Source: Diploscapter coronatus (lineage: Eukaryota > Nematoda > Chromadorea > Rhabditida > Rhabditidae). From it: DNA of 64,000 nucleotides. Each line of letters begins with the position of its first letter. Positions within the stretch are counted from its first letter, which is position 1. The position numbers and the translations under genes are program-made. The notes beneath the pieces are model-generated. The model had not been told where the DNA came from, searched no databases, and saw only the letters and a list, made by a program, of their open reading frames with translations. The stretch is taken from NCBI GenBank assembly GCA_964036155.1, contig OZ038422.1, positions 25,753,201 to 25,817,200 of the forward strand. The letters run 5' to 3'. This document shows, one piece after another, positions 12,740 to 25,600 of this stretch.

Positions 12740-13304
12740 ATGATTCGAATATTTCTAATTTTAGTATTCATCTATCACTGCTCTGCTTTAATTTGTAATG
12801 TTGGCGAGAAAATAGTCGTGAATGGAAACGTTATCTTTGAACCTAATAACACTATTTCTTGTGATGGATATTGTATTAGGTAAATTAATAAATCATTCTA
12901 ACTCTAAAAATGATCATTTCCAGCTTCTTCGCAACATTTCTTCCAATATTTTTGACCCGAGCATGAAATTACCTTTTAAATTGTTGCTTTTCATTCAATG
13001 TTAAAATAAATTGCCTAAATAAAGTAAATATTTGGAATAATTTAGGAAAACATAGCATACATCGATGATTTTTAATAAATTGTGAACCTGATATGAGTAA
13101 ATTTAATTTCAGAGAAGAATTTTAATATTAAAGATATTTCACAACGACTTAGATTCTGTGACGAAAGCTCAAAATGTTCCTTCTAAAGGGAAATTATGTT
13201 GTTGTTTTGATTATGACAACTGTATTATCAGTCAAGGACATATTTTGTCATTTCAAAATATAATCTCTGCTACAGTTGGAATATTTTTCATAATCACAAT
13301 ATGA
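12740..13304 (+). pseudogene. Possible Ly6/uPAR-like GPI-anchored protein gene, probably broken or mis-modelled
   Basis: Exon 1 (12740-12879) starts with a signal peptide (MIRIFLILVFIYHCSA) and continues LICNVGEKIVVNG ... ISCDGYC, ending at a GTAAAT donor in phase 2. A stretch at 13113-13304 after a TTTCAG acceptor is open in one frame and gives GKLCCCFDYDNC, then a hydrophobic tail (ISATVGIFFIITI) that could be a GPI-attachment signal. The CCC...NC block at the end of a Cys-rich secreted protein is typical of nematode three-finger (Ly6/uPAR) proteins. The parts do not join in one frame: the neighbouring frame holds RFCDESSKCS and stops just before GKLCCC, as if one base were lost. A 44-bp intron and a short exon at 12924 end in a stop. 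So this is a decayed gene, or an exon is missing from the model. Confidence 0.35.
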
Positions 13305-13781
13305 AATTTCTTTATTTTCCATTCATGTTCAATAGTCAAATAAACTCTTCAGAGATGGTCAACCTCCCTGATGACAATGCATGATTATAAGAGTTAAGTC
13401 AAAAACCTTAAAACTAGCCTAGAATTATTATGAACATTCAAAATTTCAGTATCGAATTGCTGAAGCGAAGTGAAATGATCTCAACTTTAGGCGATATGAT
13501 TCAGAATTTGTAGTCGTAATATTCAGATAAAACCAACATAAACAATCAGTATAGAGTCAAATTAGAAAAAATAATACCGTAAAAATATGCACAATAATTT
13601 GAGTCCATTTAGTAGCTATACAAAAGAAGTTACGAATTACCGAATGAGGAGATGATTCAAAATAAAATTGATGACTATACAGCAGTAGTTTTCTTGGGGA
13701 TTCCAAATCATATAGTATAATTACCAAAATGATAAATGGTATCCTTGCCAAAAATAGTATCCCCGTACCAAATATACAGGA
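13305..13781. other. Short intergenic region
   Basis: No exon-like sequence seen. It holds the 3' flanks of the possible Ly6-like gene and of the convergent CYSTM gene. Confidence 0.5.
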
Positions 13782-15222
13782 CTAGCAATCACAGCAGCAA
13801 CAGCACGGGAAGCAGCATCCATCGCCGTCACAGCACATATCCTCGAGGCAGCATCCACAGCACAAACCTGCCAGAAGGGCGGGAATCCATCCAGAAGAAC
13901 CACCGCCGCCTCGGCGCTGCTCGGTCACGCTGAAAGTTCGAAATCATAAGGTGGGATTAGTGTTTTGCTTCAGATCATTCTGTAGTTTTAATGAAAACGA
14001 GTTTTTTGCCATACAATAGACAATTTTTCCTATATTTCGATGAGTTTTTAATGCAAGGTTTGAAATATGCGCCTAGGTATTATTATAATTTTAAAAAATC
14101 ATTGGATCCGACAGACGAAAGAATATTTTCAGAAGAAAGAAAAACCTCCTAAGTTTCTAAATGTTTTAAACAAATATTGATCAATTTTGAGAAAACCGTT
14201 AATCGAATCACTCTGAAATTTTGGTTGAGTCAACACTGATTATCAATGAATTAAAACATATGATTTCCTGTTAAAAATTCATAAATTCCGGTCATTTTTA
14301 CATAATCTGTTTACTCGTTCTTTTTTGATAGGAAAATCGATAGAATTATCGTCTATTGAATTTTTTCCTCAGCAATTGAAAATAATCCTCTTCGTTTTTA
14401 TTCCCGTTCAAAAGAGTTTCGGATTTGTATTTACCTAGTCGAGATGTCTGGGCTTCTCTCAATTTTCCATACTATTTCGCTTGAAAGTAAGTTCGCGTAA
14501 GATGGAGAAATATAATGGGTAGAGAAATCAAAACAGTCAAAACTTTCTCTGCATAAAACTTGAGGTAAGGTATGATTCACCAAATCAATTTGAAAGTAAT
14601 CATCCTTGAGGAAAAAACCAAGTTTGTTTTGGATAACTCATTTTTGGCTACTTCAAATCACCCCATTTCTCGCATTTTTTCTTGCAGAAAATGACTAACC
14701 AAGAATTTCGCAATGATCAATAATTGCTCCAAGAAAGGCGAAAAGAACTGAATGCAAATGAAGAAATTTGAGAAGACGAGGAATTATGATACCTGGATTA
14801 TTTGTTTTCTGGGTAAAATATCAGATAGTTCATTTTTCTAGAAAAAGAAGCCTCGTGAAATTTAAAAAGAAAACATTAAAAATTACTTACTAAACGGTCT
14901 GAGGAGGCGGGGGTCCATAGTAGCCCTGTTGAGGGTACCCTGGTTGTTGATTATAGTAGGGCTGTTGGGGGTAACCTTGATTCTGAAATCAACGTTTCAT
15001 CATTTTCAGTATCATCCAACTAAGACACAGTTTCTTGATTGAAACTTTCTGTCCAAAAATGACAAAGTTCGTGTTATTACCTTGCAATAGTCCATGATCA
15101 ATTATTTAAATAGGAAGAAATAAGATAGGGGGTTACGAAATCCGGGAAAATAAGATATATTGCTAACTCACTGGATAGGGCTGGCCGTAATGATGGTGAT
15201 GATGTTGCTGCGAGTAACTCAT
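13782..15222 (-). CDS. CYSTM-family cysteine-rich membrane protein
   Basis: Three exons in phase: 15222-15172, 14982-14891, 13929-13782; 96 aa. The order is that of the CYSTM family. First comes a His/Gln/Tyr/Pro-rich start (MSYSQQHHHHHYG, then repeated QGYPQQ..YY), then the family junction QTVYVTEQRR, close to the TVYV.E.QRR of animal CYSTM1, then a short hydrophobic stretch (WIPALLAGLCCGCCLEDM). The C-terminus is unusually long and Cys-rich (CCDGDGCCFPCCCCCDC), where vertebrate CYSTM1 ends soon after the WDM-like element. CYSTM proteins sit at membranes by their Cys-rich tail, probably palmitoylated, and are linked to stress tolerance; the molecular role is poorly known. A TTTTCAG acceptor 34 nt upstream of the ATG may be a trans-splice site. 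Confidence 0.85.
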
Positions 15223-18204
15223 GCCTTTGTATATACCTCGAAAGGTGGGGCGTGGCCTGAAAATAACACAATGTTAGATGCAGGATTTCAAAATAGACGG
15301 ACACTAGGGAAAGTAAAAGGTGGACGACGGAAGGGGGAGCTGATGTATGATTGGAATTGATGAAATTCGATGCAGTTTGGGGAGGGTAAAAAGAAAAAGG
15401 AAAGAATGGAGAATAATAGAGAAAAATATGTTAAAAGCGAAAATATAACGAAGTTTAGAGAAAACGTGTAAAGATGGGGAATAATAGTACGAAAAACGCA
15501 TCAAAAATGACAAAGAATAGAGAAATACAGATTTCGAAGAAATATCGCATGAAAATGAGAGAAAATAGGTAAAAAAAGAAAGTAAGTGAACTTTTGTGAA
15601 GGTAGCGCGGAGAAAACTCCCTTTTCCATCACTAACTGGTCTCGAATTTTGCCGACCCTTTTCTATTTTCTGCGTCTTTTCCGCTCTCTCAAAACCGCAA
15701 ACTATTTCAGATATGTTTACCCGACGCACGTTTTGACGGAATCATGACTCATTCTGGCGGTGCCAAAACCCAGGGTTTCTCAGAGTTGCAGATTTTGGAA
15801 AAGAAAGGACTTTCTTTACAGGAAAGGATATGAGTTTTCATTTTCTACAAAGAGCAATTTCGATTTTTATGAAAATTTTAAGGAGTTTTATAAAATAAAA
15901 ATCGAAACATAAAGCTTTGTTGATCATTTTTTAAAGATTAAAATGAGTCAGAATCGGCGAATTTTCGCAAGAGTATTTTTGAGTAAACGCGACACTACTA
16001 ACCTAGTTTAACAAGTCGAAAAAACTCGGAAGTACCCATTCAAGTGGCATGAGTATGAACATTATACTTTACAACAAACCTTCTATATTCGACATTAAAA
16101 TTTAGGTATATGTTGAAAGATACAAGAGAAAACCGTCCGAAATATCGAACATTCGTCGAACCACTTGACTATCGAATTGCTCATTTCGCGCACGATGTTT
16201 GACGCAATTTTGCGAGTTTTTGAAATCGGCTAAAAATAACGTTTTCCGTGAATCAATTATTCATCCAAGTATTACATAAAATGGAACGAAATAAAACATT
16301 GCGAAATTTGTGCAACAAAGAATCCTTGTCATTGAAAACTTGTAAACATCGTAAAATATAACGAAAGAAGAAGATTTATATATTCAGTCTGATAGTTGAA
16401 ATTTCTTACAAACTTAAAAGATTATTATTTAGAGCTAAACTATGATGTGAAACTTTAAAATTTAGTCTGAATTTTAGTAATTTTGCGACAAATAATAATT
16501 TTCAAGCTAGAGTATCATCGATTATGAAATAGACAACAATTCTAACGAGAACCCAAAATAGGGATAGTCGTTGCCAAGGTTTTCAGGCTTAAACATCGCA
16601 TAAAGAAAATAAAGACTGATTGCAATTTTTCATTTTTCTCTGCTCAAGCTCTGTCGCATGTTTACTCTTGCTTTTCCGAGCAGATCTTTTTCTTTAAACC
16701 CTCTCGATTTTTCTGATCTTTTATTAAAAGAATTGAGGTGCTTTGGCGAATTTTTATCGATCGATTTCCGGAAAGAAAAAACGTTAAAATGATTAAAAAT
16801 GAATGTGATAATAATAAATATTGAGGCCTAATGAATGACATATAAAATTATAGCAAATTAATTGAATTATGTAAATGAAAATGTGTGTTTAAAAAATTTA
16901 ATAAATTAAGTAATGTTCAATGTGAATAATTTAGTGGTATACCCTGTGTCCTGTAGTTAATATCGATTATGTTCATGTTAAGCTTATAAATACAATGAAA
17001 TATTCAACCTATTTAAACGTACCTATCAGATATGTTTAAAAAATACATTTGGAGATAACGATAATAAAATAATGCAATTGAATGATAAAATTCTTTTCTA
17101 AATTTAAGCGAAAGATAATATTATTCAAGATATCATTAAAAATAATGTGTTTATTATTATTTACACGGTCTGCCAAATTACGCATCAATCAATACGTGCT
17201 CATTTATCAGTGTCCGATTTTTGTTTTTCTTTAATGATTGTGCAAACACACGGCATGCGCTATTTGAACCTAATCACTTACTTTTTGGCGGAATTAAGCA
17301 ATCTTCCAACTTTCACGTTTTCATAGGTTTAAATTGAACCTTCACTATTCATTTTTAAATTTGTACAGTCATCGCATATTTTAGCCTTATAAATTATTAA
17401 CAATGCCTTTACAAATTCCTTATGATGAAGTGTCGCAGATTATGTTAGATTTAAATTTGATGTTTAGAAAAACGCGCTTTCATGAGAAGTTTGATCTGTA
17501 AAGAGCTTATTTTCTATCAATTTTAATAAAAAGAATGACCATTTCGTATTTTATCATTCTTCCTGGCCATTTTCCATGGGAAGATCATATTGTTTTTAAG
17601 CTCATATTGAATTAAATCAAGCACTTCAAATTTACATCTATCTTAGTTTTTATATAATGCATTATCCCTACCAAATTTATAGCTCTAGATAATAAGTTTA
17701 AATTTCAATTTACAATTTTAAGAGTACAAAGCCTATTTTGCAATTAATTTGACCGATTCTATGCCTAGTATCACAGTTCGGAACCTGAATTAATCTCCTT
17801 TCACGATTTTGACACGCCACCGGCTCTAATATAAGCAGCTTTTATGCTTATCAAAATGTCTATCATTTATCAATTTCTCCCGCTTTCGTTTTCGAATGCA
17901 CGGACCGAAACGTGGTAGTCCCGTGGCTATCATTTTGGACATCGAATTGTAGAAGAGAAAATTTTTGAGTGGCTTGATCTGTAGTGTTCATTTTCTCTAG
18001 TCTTAAAATAGTCATTCTTCTGTTTCGGAAATTTCCTTGATGCTTTGATAATGTTTTCATAGTAATTTTGATAGTGGAAATAGATCTAGCTGCTCTTCAA
18101 AATGTGTTAAAGTGTATTTCGAATATTATTTGATATTTTTTGCAACTTATTCATGTTTTCGTGTTTAGAAGGAATAGAGTATCGATCTCAAACTTGACTA
18201 GATA
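15223..18204. other. 3-kb intergenic region between divergent genes
   Basis: No gene recognised. It contains a purine-rich island on the + strand at about 15360-15570 with recurrent gaata/gaaatag words, and otherwise plain AT-rich DNA. It separates the divergently transcribed CYSTM and HMIT genes, so both promoters should lie here. Confidence 0.5.
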
Positions 18205-21200
18205 ATGGTACAAGTCAATGTGGTAAGTGTCCTATCTTTATTTTTACCTAAAATAAAACGAATATTAGGTAGATATCGGAGGTAGCGGGGTGTCAAAGCC
18301 CTCTTCTAAGCCGAATATTTCGTTTTACGTCTATATTTTATCTTTTGCTGCAGTTATAGGTAAGCTAATCAAAGAAACTCCTCGAAAATTTTGAAACGTA
18401 GGTGGATTCCTTTTCGGATATGATACCGGTATCGTATCTTCTGCTATGTTATATGTGCCTGATAACAGTGGAATGAGACCCATGAATAACATGTGGCAAG
18501 AGCTGATCGTTAGTATGACCCCGGGTATGCACAAAAATATAAATAATTACACTTTAAAAACAGAAACTACGGTAAGTTTCACTAAAATCAAGGTTTCTTT
18601 AATTATTTTTCAAAAGTAGCTAAGTAACTTATTGCAGAGTATTGTTAATAAGTTTTATTGACATTGATGAACCGGTTATTTTCATTCAAAAATAGTGTAT
18701 AAGATGAGTACACTGTATATCAGCCATGACTCTAAGCTCTATCCTAGGCTGCGCCGCAATTGGTTCTTTAATTTCTGGCCCGGGTTCGGACTGGTTCGGA
18801 CGAAGATACGTGATTCTTTCTGCGTCAGCCATATTCACGGTCGGTGCAGGTATCTGTGCTGGGTCAATCAATAAGCCTATGTTATTGGTTGGAAGGGTTT
18901 TTCTGGGAATTGCTATCGGTAAACTCAATTTAATTTTCCAAAAATAGGAAAACTTTCAGGATTAGCGAGCATGATCGTCCCAGTATATGTGGGTGAGTCG
19001 TCTCCGTCGCATATTAGAGGTAGATAATTTTTGCATTAGTTTTAGGTAGTCAAAGTTATTATGAATAAATTTAGGAAGACTGATTACTCTATTCCAATTA
19101 ATGATAACCCTCGGACTAGTAATAGCTAACATCGTCGGAGGTGCGTTCAGTTACATTAACCCTGATCAAGTAGGATGGCGGTAAAATTACTAAAAATTCG
19201 CATTTTTATATTTCGTCAATTTTCAGACTTATGTTCGGTTTTGCCGCAGTTCCGGCTATCATTCAATTCGTCTGCTTTATCTTCCTCCCTGAATCGCCGA
19301 GATGGTTGTACGAGCATGATAGGGTCCAAGAGTCGAAAGAGGTAGGCGGCTAGAGGGTTGACTTACTTTTGGAAAAAAACTAAGAAAATAAGTAACTTTG
19401 ATGGATTTTTGCAAAATTTAGGTTCTTACGAAAATCTACTCTGGAGACTCGGAATGGATAGATTATGAATTAGGAGAAATCGACTTTACCTGCAAACAGC
19501 AGAAAGAAGCAAAGGCTCAACAGTCCGGTTTCGTACTGCTTAGAATCCTTAAAACGCCTCATGTCAGGAAGGCTTTGCTTATTGGAAGTCTACTCCAGAC
19601 CTTCCAACAATTGTCGGGAATTAATACTGTTATGTGAGTTTTTCTAACTTATAGTTTTTTCTCAACCATTAAATTTCTCTTTTTGGTGCTAGTATTAAAT
19701 TTTATTCTTATAATTTTTTGTTTTGAACATTGAAACATAGAAATTCTACATCAAAAGTCTGATTTGATGTATTTTAAATTTAGGTACTATACCGGAAACA
19801 TCATTCGCAGCGCCGGAGTTAAAAATAAACACACCACTATTTGGATTTCAGTGGGAACTGCGGGTATATTCAGTTCTTGCGGGAAATTTTCAGGATTATT
19901 TCAATTTTAGGAGTAAATTTTCTGGGCACATTTATTCCAATGGCTCTGATAGAACGGGTCGGAAGAAGGGTATTGTTTATGGCTTCAGTTATAGGAGTTA
20001 TTCTATCATTGTGTGCAATGGCCGTAGCGTTTTTGCTGATTAATAAGGTAGGGAAAATTCGAATAGATACTTTTAGCCAGAATTAGATGCATTTTCAATG
20101 TGAAAAAATTAATTCTGGGGGCAAAGTACTCAAATTTGTATAATTTTAAAATTTTAGGACTCACCCCCGACTTATAAGCAAGAAAATTATACGATCAGTT
20201 CCGGCTATAATAAAACATACAAAAATGCGAAACACTGTCAGGCTTATACGTAAATTTCCAATTTTCGTGACTTAAAACAATCGATTTTTTAGAGACTGCG
20301 ATTTCTGCGTAACCGACGATAGTTGTGGGTTCTGTCAGCCGAAAGGCGGTGGTGCAAAAAACAAAATTGGTACTACTCTGCTAAATGCTACCAAAATGGT
20401 AACCTTGGCTATTTTTAGGTTGGTGCCTACCATACCCAGATGGTAGTGATCCCGATATTTCCTCTTCGGATTATTCCGGCACTGGACAATGTGACCGTCA
20501 ATATATTAGTACGTTGCCATCTTGGTACCATTTTTGATAAATATACCATTTCAGACTCAACGTACGAATGGGAAGATGTCTATTGCCATACTAGATACAC
20601 CGTGCTGCCAATTATCATCATGGTTATCTACTTATTGTGTTTTTCTTCTGGTAAACATAAAATGGTGGAAAAATGGTAGCATTTGGCACTTTTAGGGTAC
20701 GCACCGCTGCCATGGGTAATGAACGCTGAATTCTACCCATTGTGGGCCAGAAGTACCTGCGTAGGCATTGCCACTGCCTGCAATTGGATATTCAATTTGA
20801 TCATATCGCTGACGTTTTTGTCGTTGTCTCAAGCGGCCACCAAATATGGAACTTTCTTCATTTACGCTGGATGCACTGTAGTGGCTTTGGTGTTCATTTA
20901 TTTTTTTGTACCCGAGACTAAAGGATACTCTATTGATGAGGTAATATCGAATATTTGTAAACAGCAAAGAATTATAGGCGAAGTCGATCCTTTTTCCCCT
21001 TTTAGAAGGAAAAACCATTCCCCTAAAATTATTTAGCACTGTAGAAATCAATATTTATCGATTTTAGGTAGAGCAATTATTCATGACGAAGGGGAAACGA
21101 GAAGAAATGCGAAGAAAAGAAGAGAGGGCCCAAAAAGCTAGAAGAGATTCCAGAAGGGAAGCGGAAAGGAAAGAAAGAGCACCTACTTATCCGGATATTT

Positions 21201-21217
21201 TTGATATGAGGTTCTAA
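18205..21217 (+). CDS. hmit-1: Proton/myo-inositol cotransporter (HMIT/SLC2A13 type)
   Basis: Sixteen exons in phase: 18205-18222, 18269-18359, 18402-18524, 18724-18918, 18960-19019, 19075-19180, 19227-19341, 19422-19633, 19784-19863, 19911-20047, 20158-20249, 20293-20369, 20419-20508, 20555-20650, 20696-20940, 21068-21217; 628 aa. Major-facilitator sugar-transporter signatures occur in order: [13 protein letters not shown] in TM1, [19 protein letters not shown] closing the first half, [19 protein letters not shown] in TM7, ERVGRR, and [10 protein letters not shown] after TM12. A large Cys-rich extracellular loop between TM9 and TM10 ([23 protein letters not shown]) is the HMIT hallmark and separates it from plain GLUTs. 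Nematode HMITs import myo-inositol with protons, partly for osmoregulation. The last 50 aa are a Lys/Arg/Glu-rich cytosolic tail. AATAAA lies at 21358. Which C. elegans hmit-1 paralogue it matches cannot be told. Confidence 0.93.
20941..21036 (+). other. In-frame read-through giving an alternative HMIT C-terminus
   Basis: If the last intron is retained, the frame stays open from the PETKGY exon for 31 more residues ([10 protein letters not shown] ... NHSPKII) and stops at 21036. That would replace the charged 50-aa tail with a shorter one. The donor (GAG/GTAATA) and acceptor (TTTTAG) look normal, so splicing is the default and this is only a possible isoform. Confidence 0.3.
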
Positions 21218-22609
21218 ATATGAATGATTTTTTTTAAACTTTATATTGTTAAAGCTGCCAGATATTGCATAAGTTCATTGTAAATAAGCTTAAATTTGAT
21301 TTGAAAAAAAACTTGATCTGATTTCAATAATTCCGAAAAAAAGCTGATCTTCATCAAAATAAATATGTTTATTGAGTCAGGCCAAGCAAATTAATGACTA
21401 AATAAATTGTTACGTTCGCGAGCGCCATTGTTATGTAATAAACAAGTCTTCGATGTTAAACGGGAATTTGTTAGTTTGAAAAATAATAATTTCTAAAAAT
21501 TTTTGGTTTCTCATTTTCTTCTTACCTACACTTTGCTGACGTCATTTCCTTCAAGATTCTTCAATGACACGTCTCTCTAGCCTAGCTCTTTGGCAGGTAG
21601 AGGTAACTTTACCCCTCGAATTTTCCAGAAAATTTCCCTGATTTACACGTTTTGCTTAGGTAAACTATCGATTTTTTCATAAAATTCCCAGATTTCAGCG
21701 ATTTTTCTGATCTTATCGCCGAAAAAATTACATCTGACACCATGTGCTACTCAATGAAAAGTGATATGATAGATTTCTGCCAATTTTTATCAACCCAGAG
21801 AACACGTAACTTTGAGAGACGTTAAGGAAGCAGAGATGAAGATAGAGATTCACGAAACCTATGGCAGCAGAGATACTGAAACAAAGTGTAAACCGAAAGT
21901 TAGAGATAACGGAATATCGAGAAAGCGCTAGAGAAAAGCAAGATTGCCGAAGGCTTCGAGTTGTAAGGAGAAAGAAAGTAAGAAAGACGTGAGGATTTCA
22001 TATATCCCTCTTTTTCTTTAAGCCCTGGGATTTCATACATCTCTCGATATATCTATTTTTCTCTAAACTCGTACTTTTCGTCGACCATTTATCGGATTTC
22101 TCTAACTCACTGATATTACTTTTCTCTCCCTCACTTGATTGGAGATATCGATTTGATGTGTTTATCCAAAGAGCTCTAACCGAATGATAGAGAAAAAGTA
22201 GAGAAGTGAAGGTCAATACGGGCTTGAAACTTTTTGTGCGATAATTTAGTTTTGGAGATTTTAGAATAGTTTTCAGCTGAATGCCAGACGAAGTATCAAA
22301 AGATTTGATTTCTAAGTCGTCGAAACTTACTTATGTAAATATCTATCGTCGATGCTGCCAAAGCAAAGCCATTATCGCATAACTTCGCCCATTTGCCCAA
22401 TAATTTTCTGAAACTTGTCCATTTTCATATCTATATTTCAGGCGACCGATACTTTTCCCAATTATACTCAACACGATTATTGTATCACCACCGCAACCTC
22501 ATTCATCATAGTTCGATGGTTAGCGGTTGAAGCATACTTCGAATTTTCGGACGACACGAAATAAACCCTATATTCGGCTATACGAAATTCAATTTGCTTA
22601 ATTTTTGAT
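21218..22609. other. 1.4-kb intergenic region (HMIT to ASPH)
   Basis: No gene seen. A pyrimidine-rich stretch at 21990-22160 is the opposite-strand form of the purine islands seen elsewhere in the window. It should hold the promoter of the downstream hydroxylase gene. Confidence 0.5.
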
Positions 22610-25600
22610 ATGGCTACGAAATTAGCCCCGCCCCCATCGCCAAACACCATGACACCACAGAAGCCGCCCTTTAGAAGGCAGGGATCCAGTGGTAGGAGTT
22701 TTTAGTTAAAAAAAATTGATTTTCGAATCTCTGTAGTTGACGAGATTTTTGTTTTGGTCAGATAATTAGAAGCAATTTGGGGTTAAGTGGTATAGCAAGA
22801 TGTGCGAAAAATACACGAGTTTACATATCTTGATGATGATAGATTTGCAATAAAGCATGCATCAGAATAGTCTACTCCCGAAAATAATCTGGCTGATGCA
22901 ATTATAGGCCCTTAATTGATAAGAGCTCGTCCCAATCTTTGTTCATGACTCGTCAATCTTTTTTACTGACCTATCCATTTTTTATCATTGAATAGGTGAA
23001 AGACGCAGAATTTATATCATCTGGGGATATATGAAATCTCTCTCAGCGGGCGCATCTTTTTCCATCAAACGCATTTCGCATTCGAGAGAGGAAGTTAAAC
23101 AGTCCGGGGACTAACTCTGATAAAAAAGATATCTTTTATCTTATCTCTGGCATCTCGCATTTTCATTTCATTTCACCTGGAATTTTTGCAAACCTAACAT
23201 CTGAAATTCTTGTCGCTGGAAAATCAATCTACATCAGTTCTGGATCTATAAATTACCAAACTTCCTATGTTTCAAAATATTCGAAATTCCTAAGATTGAT
23301 CCTTTAATTTGATCAATCAGCTAGTGTCCTCCACAACAAAATCAGTCTAGAATTCTGAGATTTCTAAAACTCCCTAAAATTGGCCCCGAAACTCTCGAAG
23401 AAAGGGCGCGGCGGGGCGTTGGGGTTCTCGATGGACCACAACTTCAACATTCCGCTACCACCCGAGACCCTGTCCAGCCAGTGCGACATTTTGAATGCGG
23501 TCAAACTCCGGAAGAGAGTCCGAGACTCGAGAGAGGCCAGAAGGCACTCCAATCCAGTGGTGTTGCCCTCGAGAGGCACGCCCTCGGTTGTGAGTACGAT
23601 ACCATGCGATTGGAGACAGAATTCACGTGTGTTATCATAAGATTGGCTAATATCGGGTTGAGAAGTTTCCTCAGCATCGGACAAATAGAAGTTGATCGAA
23701 ACCTGAGAAATCTTGAAACGTAACAGAAAGTCATGAGATTCAGTGAACTCAAAATTTATTGATTTTTGTCAAGTTTATTGAAAAAAAAAGATGTAGGGAT
23801 CAGGAAATTGTCTTTTGCCTTCTTTAAAATTTCATCTATGGTTTAAATTTGGAAAATTGTGAAGCATCACTAAGAATAACGATTTCAGTGAATGCTGGAG
23901 TCCACCCTATGACAGTCGCGCTGGCGCCAGTGCCCAAAGTCGATTACAGCGTAACGAAGGTAAGCCGCGCTGGAAGAAACTCGGAAATCACTAATTTCAG
24001 GGTGGCGCCAGGACGTGGGCCGTGCTGCTCGTGTTTTTCTTCCTTTGTTCTAGTCTTTACACTGTATTCTCCGCTAAGGAAATAGCTGAATTAGCAGTCG
24101 GTAAGTTGGGAACATTTTTATGGCCAAGAAATTTCTCTTTCAGACCTGGATGGAGATGGTGAGTTCGACTTGGACGGAGACGTCAACGACAATTCCGACG
24201 AGGTAGCGGCGAACAATCGGAAAACAATGAAGTAAGACATTTTATTCTGCAAAATGACGGCAGAGTTCAGGGATACACAACCGTCCACAGAGCAACATGT
24301 CCATCAACAAGAATCACATCGGCACTCTCACGCTGCTCCAAGTAAAAAGGCAGAAGTTACTCCGCAGGGTTCGTATAGAGTCTAAAATGCCATAACATGT
24401 TACGGTTTTCAGCCGATGACGAAGACGAGGACGGATCTGACTCTGGTGGCCTTGGAACCCAACTATTCGCTCGACTCCGACGAAAAATGGAACGCAACTT
24501 CAAGAAAGCCGTGGATATGGTTCGGGTTCGCACAAATAGTCCTTCTTTTCTTTAGAAATTCGAATTTCCAGAACGCCGACACTGCTGAAGAAGATAAGGA
24601 GGAGGAAGAAGTGAAACCGGTCAGGAAGTCCAGGGCTGAGCGTCGAAGAAAGAAGAAGGAGGAGCAAGTGGAGCAGGAGGAAGGTTCTCAAAAGCTCTCT
24701 TGCAGAACAACTTTCGACCTTTTAAGATCAAGTCCAAGTGAAGCACGTCAAACCAGTGAAGGAAGCTCCGAAGGTTGAAGAGAAAGTGCACAAGCCCAAG
24801 GAGTCCAGTCGTCGCGCTAGGAAGGTCGTCGAGGACGACGACGACTCTGAAGAAGTCCAGCCACAACCTGTAGAGGAAGAAGAAGAAGAAGAACAGTCGA
24901 AGCCAGAACCAGAAGAGAGTCCGAAAGAAGAAGAGAAGGAGCCAGAGCCAGATGATGACGATGACGCAGAGGAGACAGGAACTCCAGAGCCAGTAGTGAA
25001 AAGGGAAGCCCCAAAGAGACAGTCCAAGAAAGTCGAGGTCAAGAAGGCGCCAAGTAGATTCAGGTATTGAAAATTGTTTTGGATATACAAACAACGAAGC
25101 CAGAGCTGTAAATTTTAGACGCGCACAACGAGAGAGAGAGAGAAAAGAGCATTCTCTCCCATGTTCTCTCGAAAATACACTATCTCGTTATGCGTGTCTA
25201 AAGTCTATAGTTCTGAACGAAATAGGCCAATTGCACGAGCAAAACGGAAAAATGACTTATATTTTCATGAATCCTATTTCAAGCTGATTCGGAAGAACGG
25301 TTTCAGGCACATAACGGAATCTCCAGAAGAAAGAGAGTGCAAGCGCAAGAACTGTCCTCAGGCCAACTTCGCCGAACCAAGAATGTGGCTGCTGATTCAC
25401 CGACCGAAGGTTTCAAAATTTAGAAAAGCCTTGTTGAAAATAAAATTTCGGAAGGACAACGAGGAAGACGCCGAGAAGGAGATCAATGACGCTATCGATG
25501 AGGAGCTAGAAGACGATGAGGACGACGATGAGAGCGAGGAAGAAGAAGAACCTGCTCCACAGCCAGTCACAGAATTAGTCGCGGTGAAAAAGTACAGGTA

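Noticed and set aside
15304..15729. Minus-strand frame of 141 codons
   Set aside because: It is the complement of a purine-rich island, giving Phe/Ser/Tyr low-complexity text with no splice partners.
23364..23684. Minus-strand frame overlapping the alternative ASPH exon
   Set aside because: The plus strand has a start, a strong donor and a phase match to exon 3; the minus frame has no partner.
24621..25094. Leu/Phe- and Ser-rich minus-strand frames over the ASPH spacer
   Set aside because: Antisense shadows of the GAA/GAG-rich acidic coding exons.
25161..25306. Upstream extension of the 25307 ASPH exon to an ATG at 25161
   Set aside because: The TTTCAG acceptor at 25306 fits the phase of the preceding exon, and the extension reads like intron.
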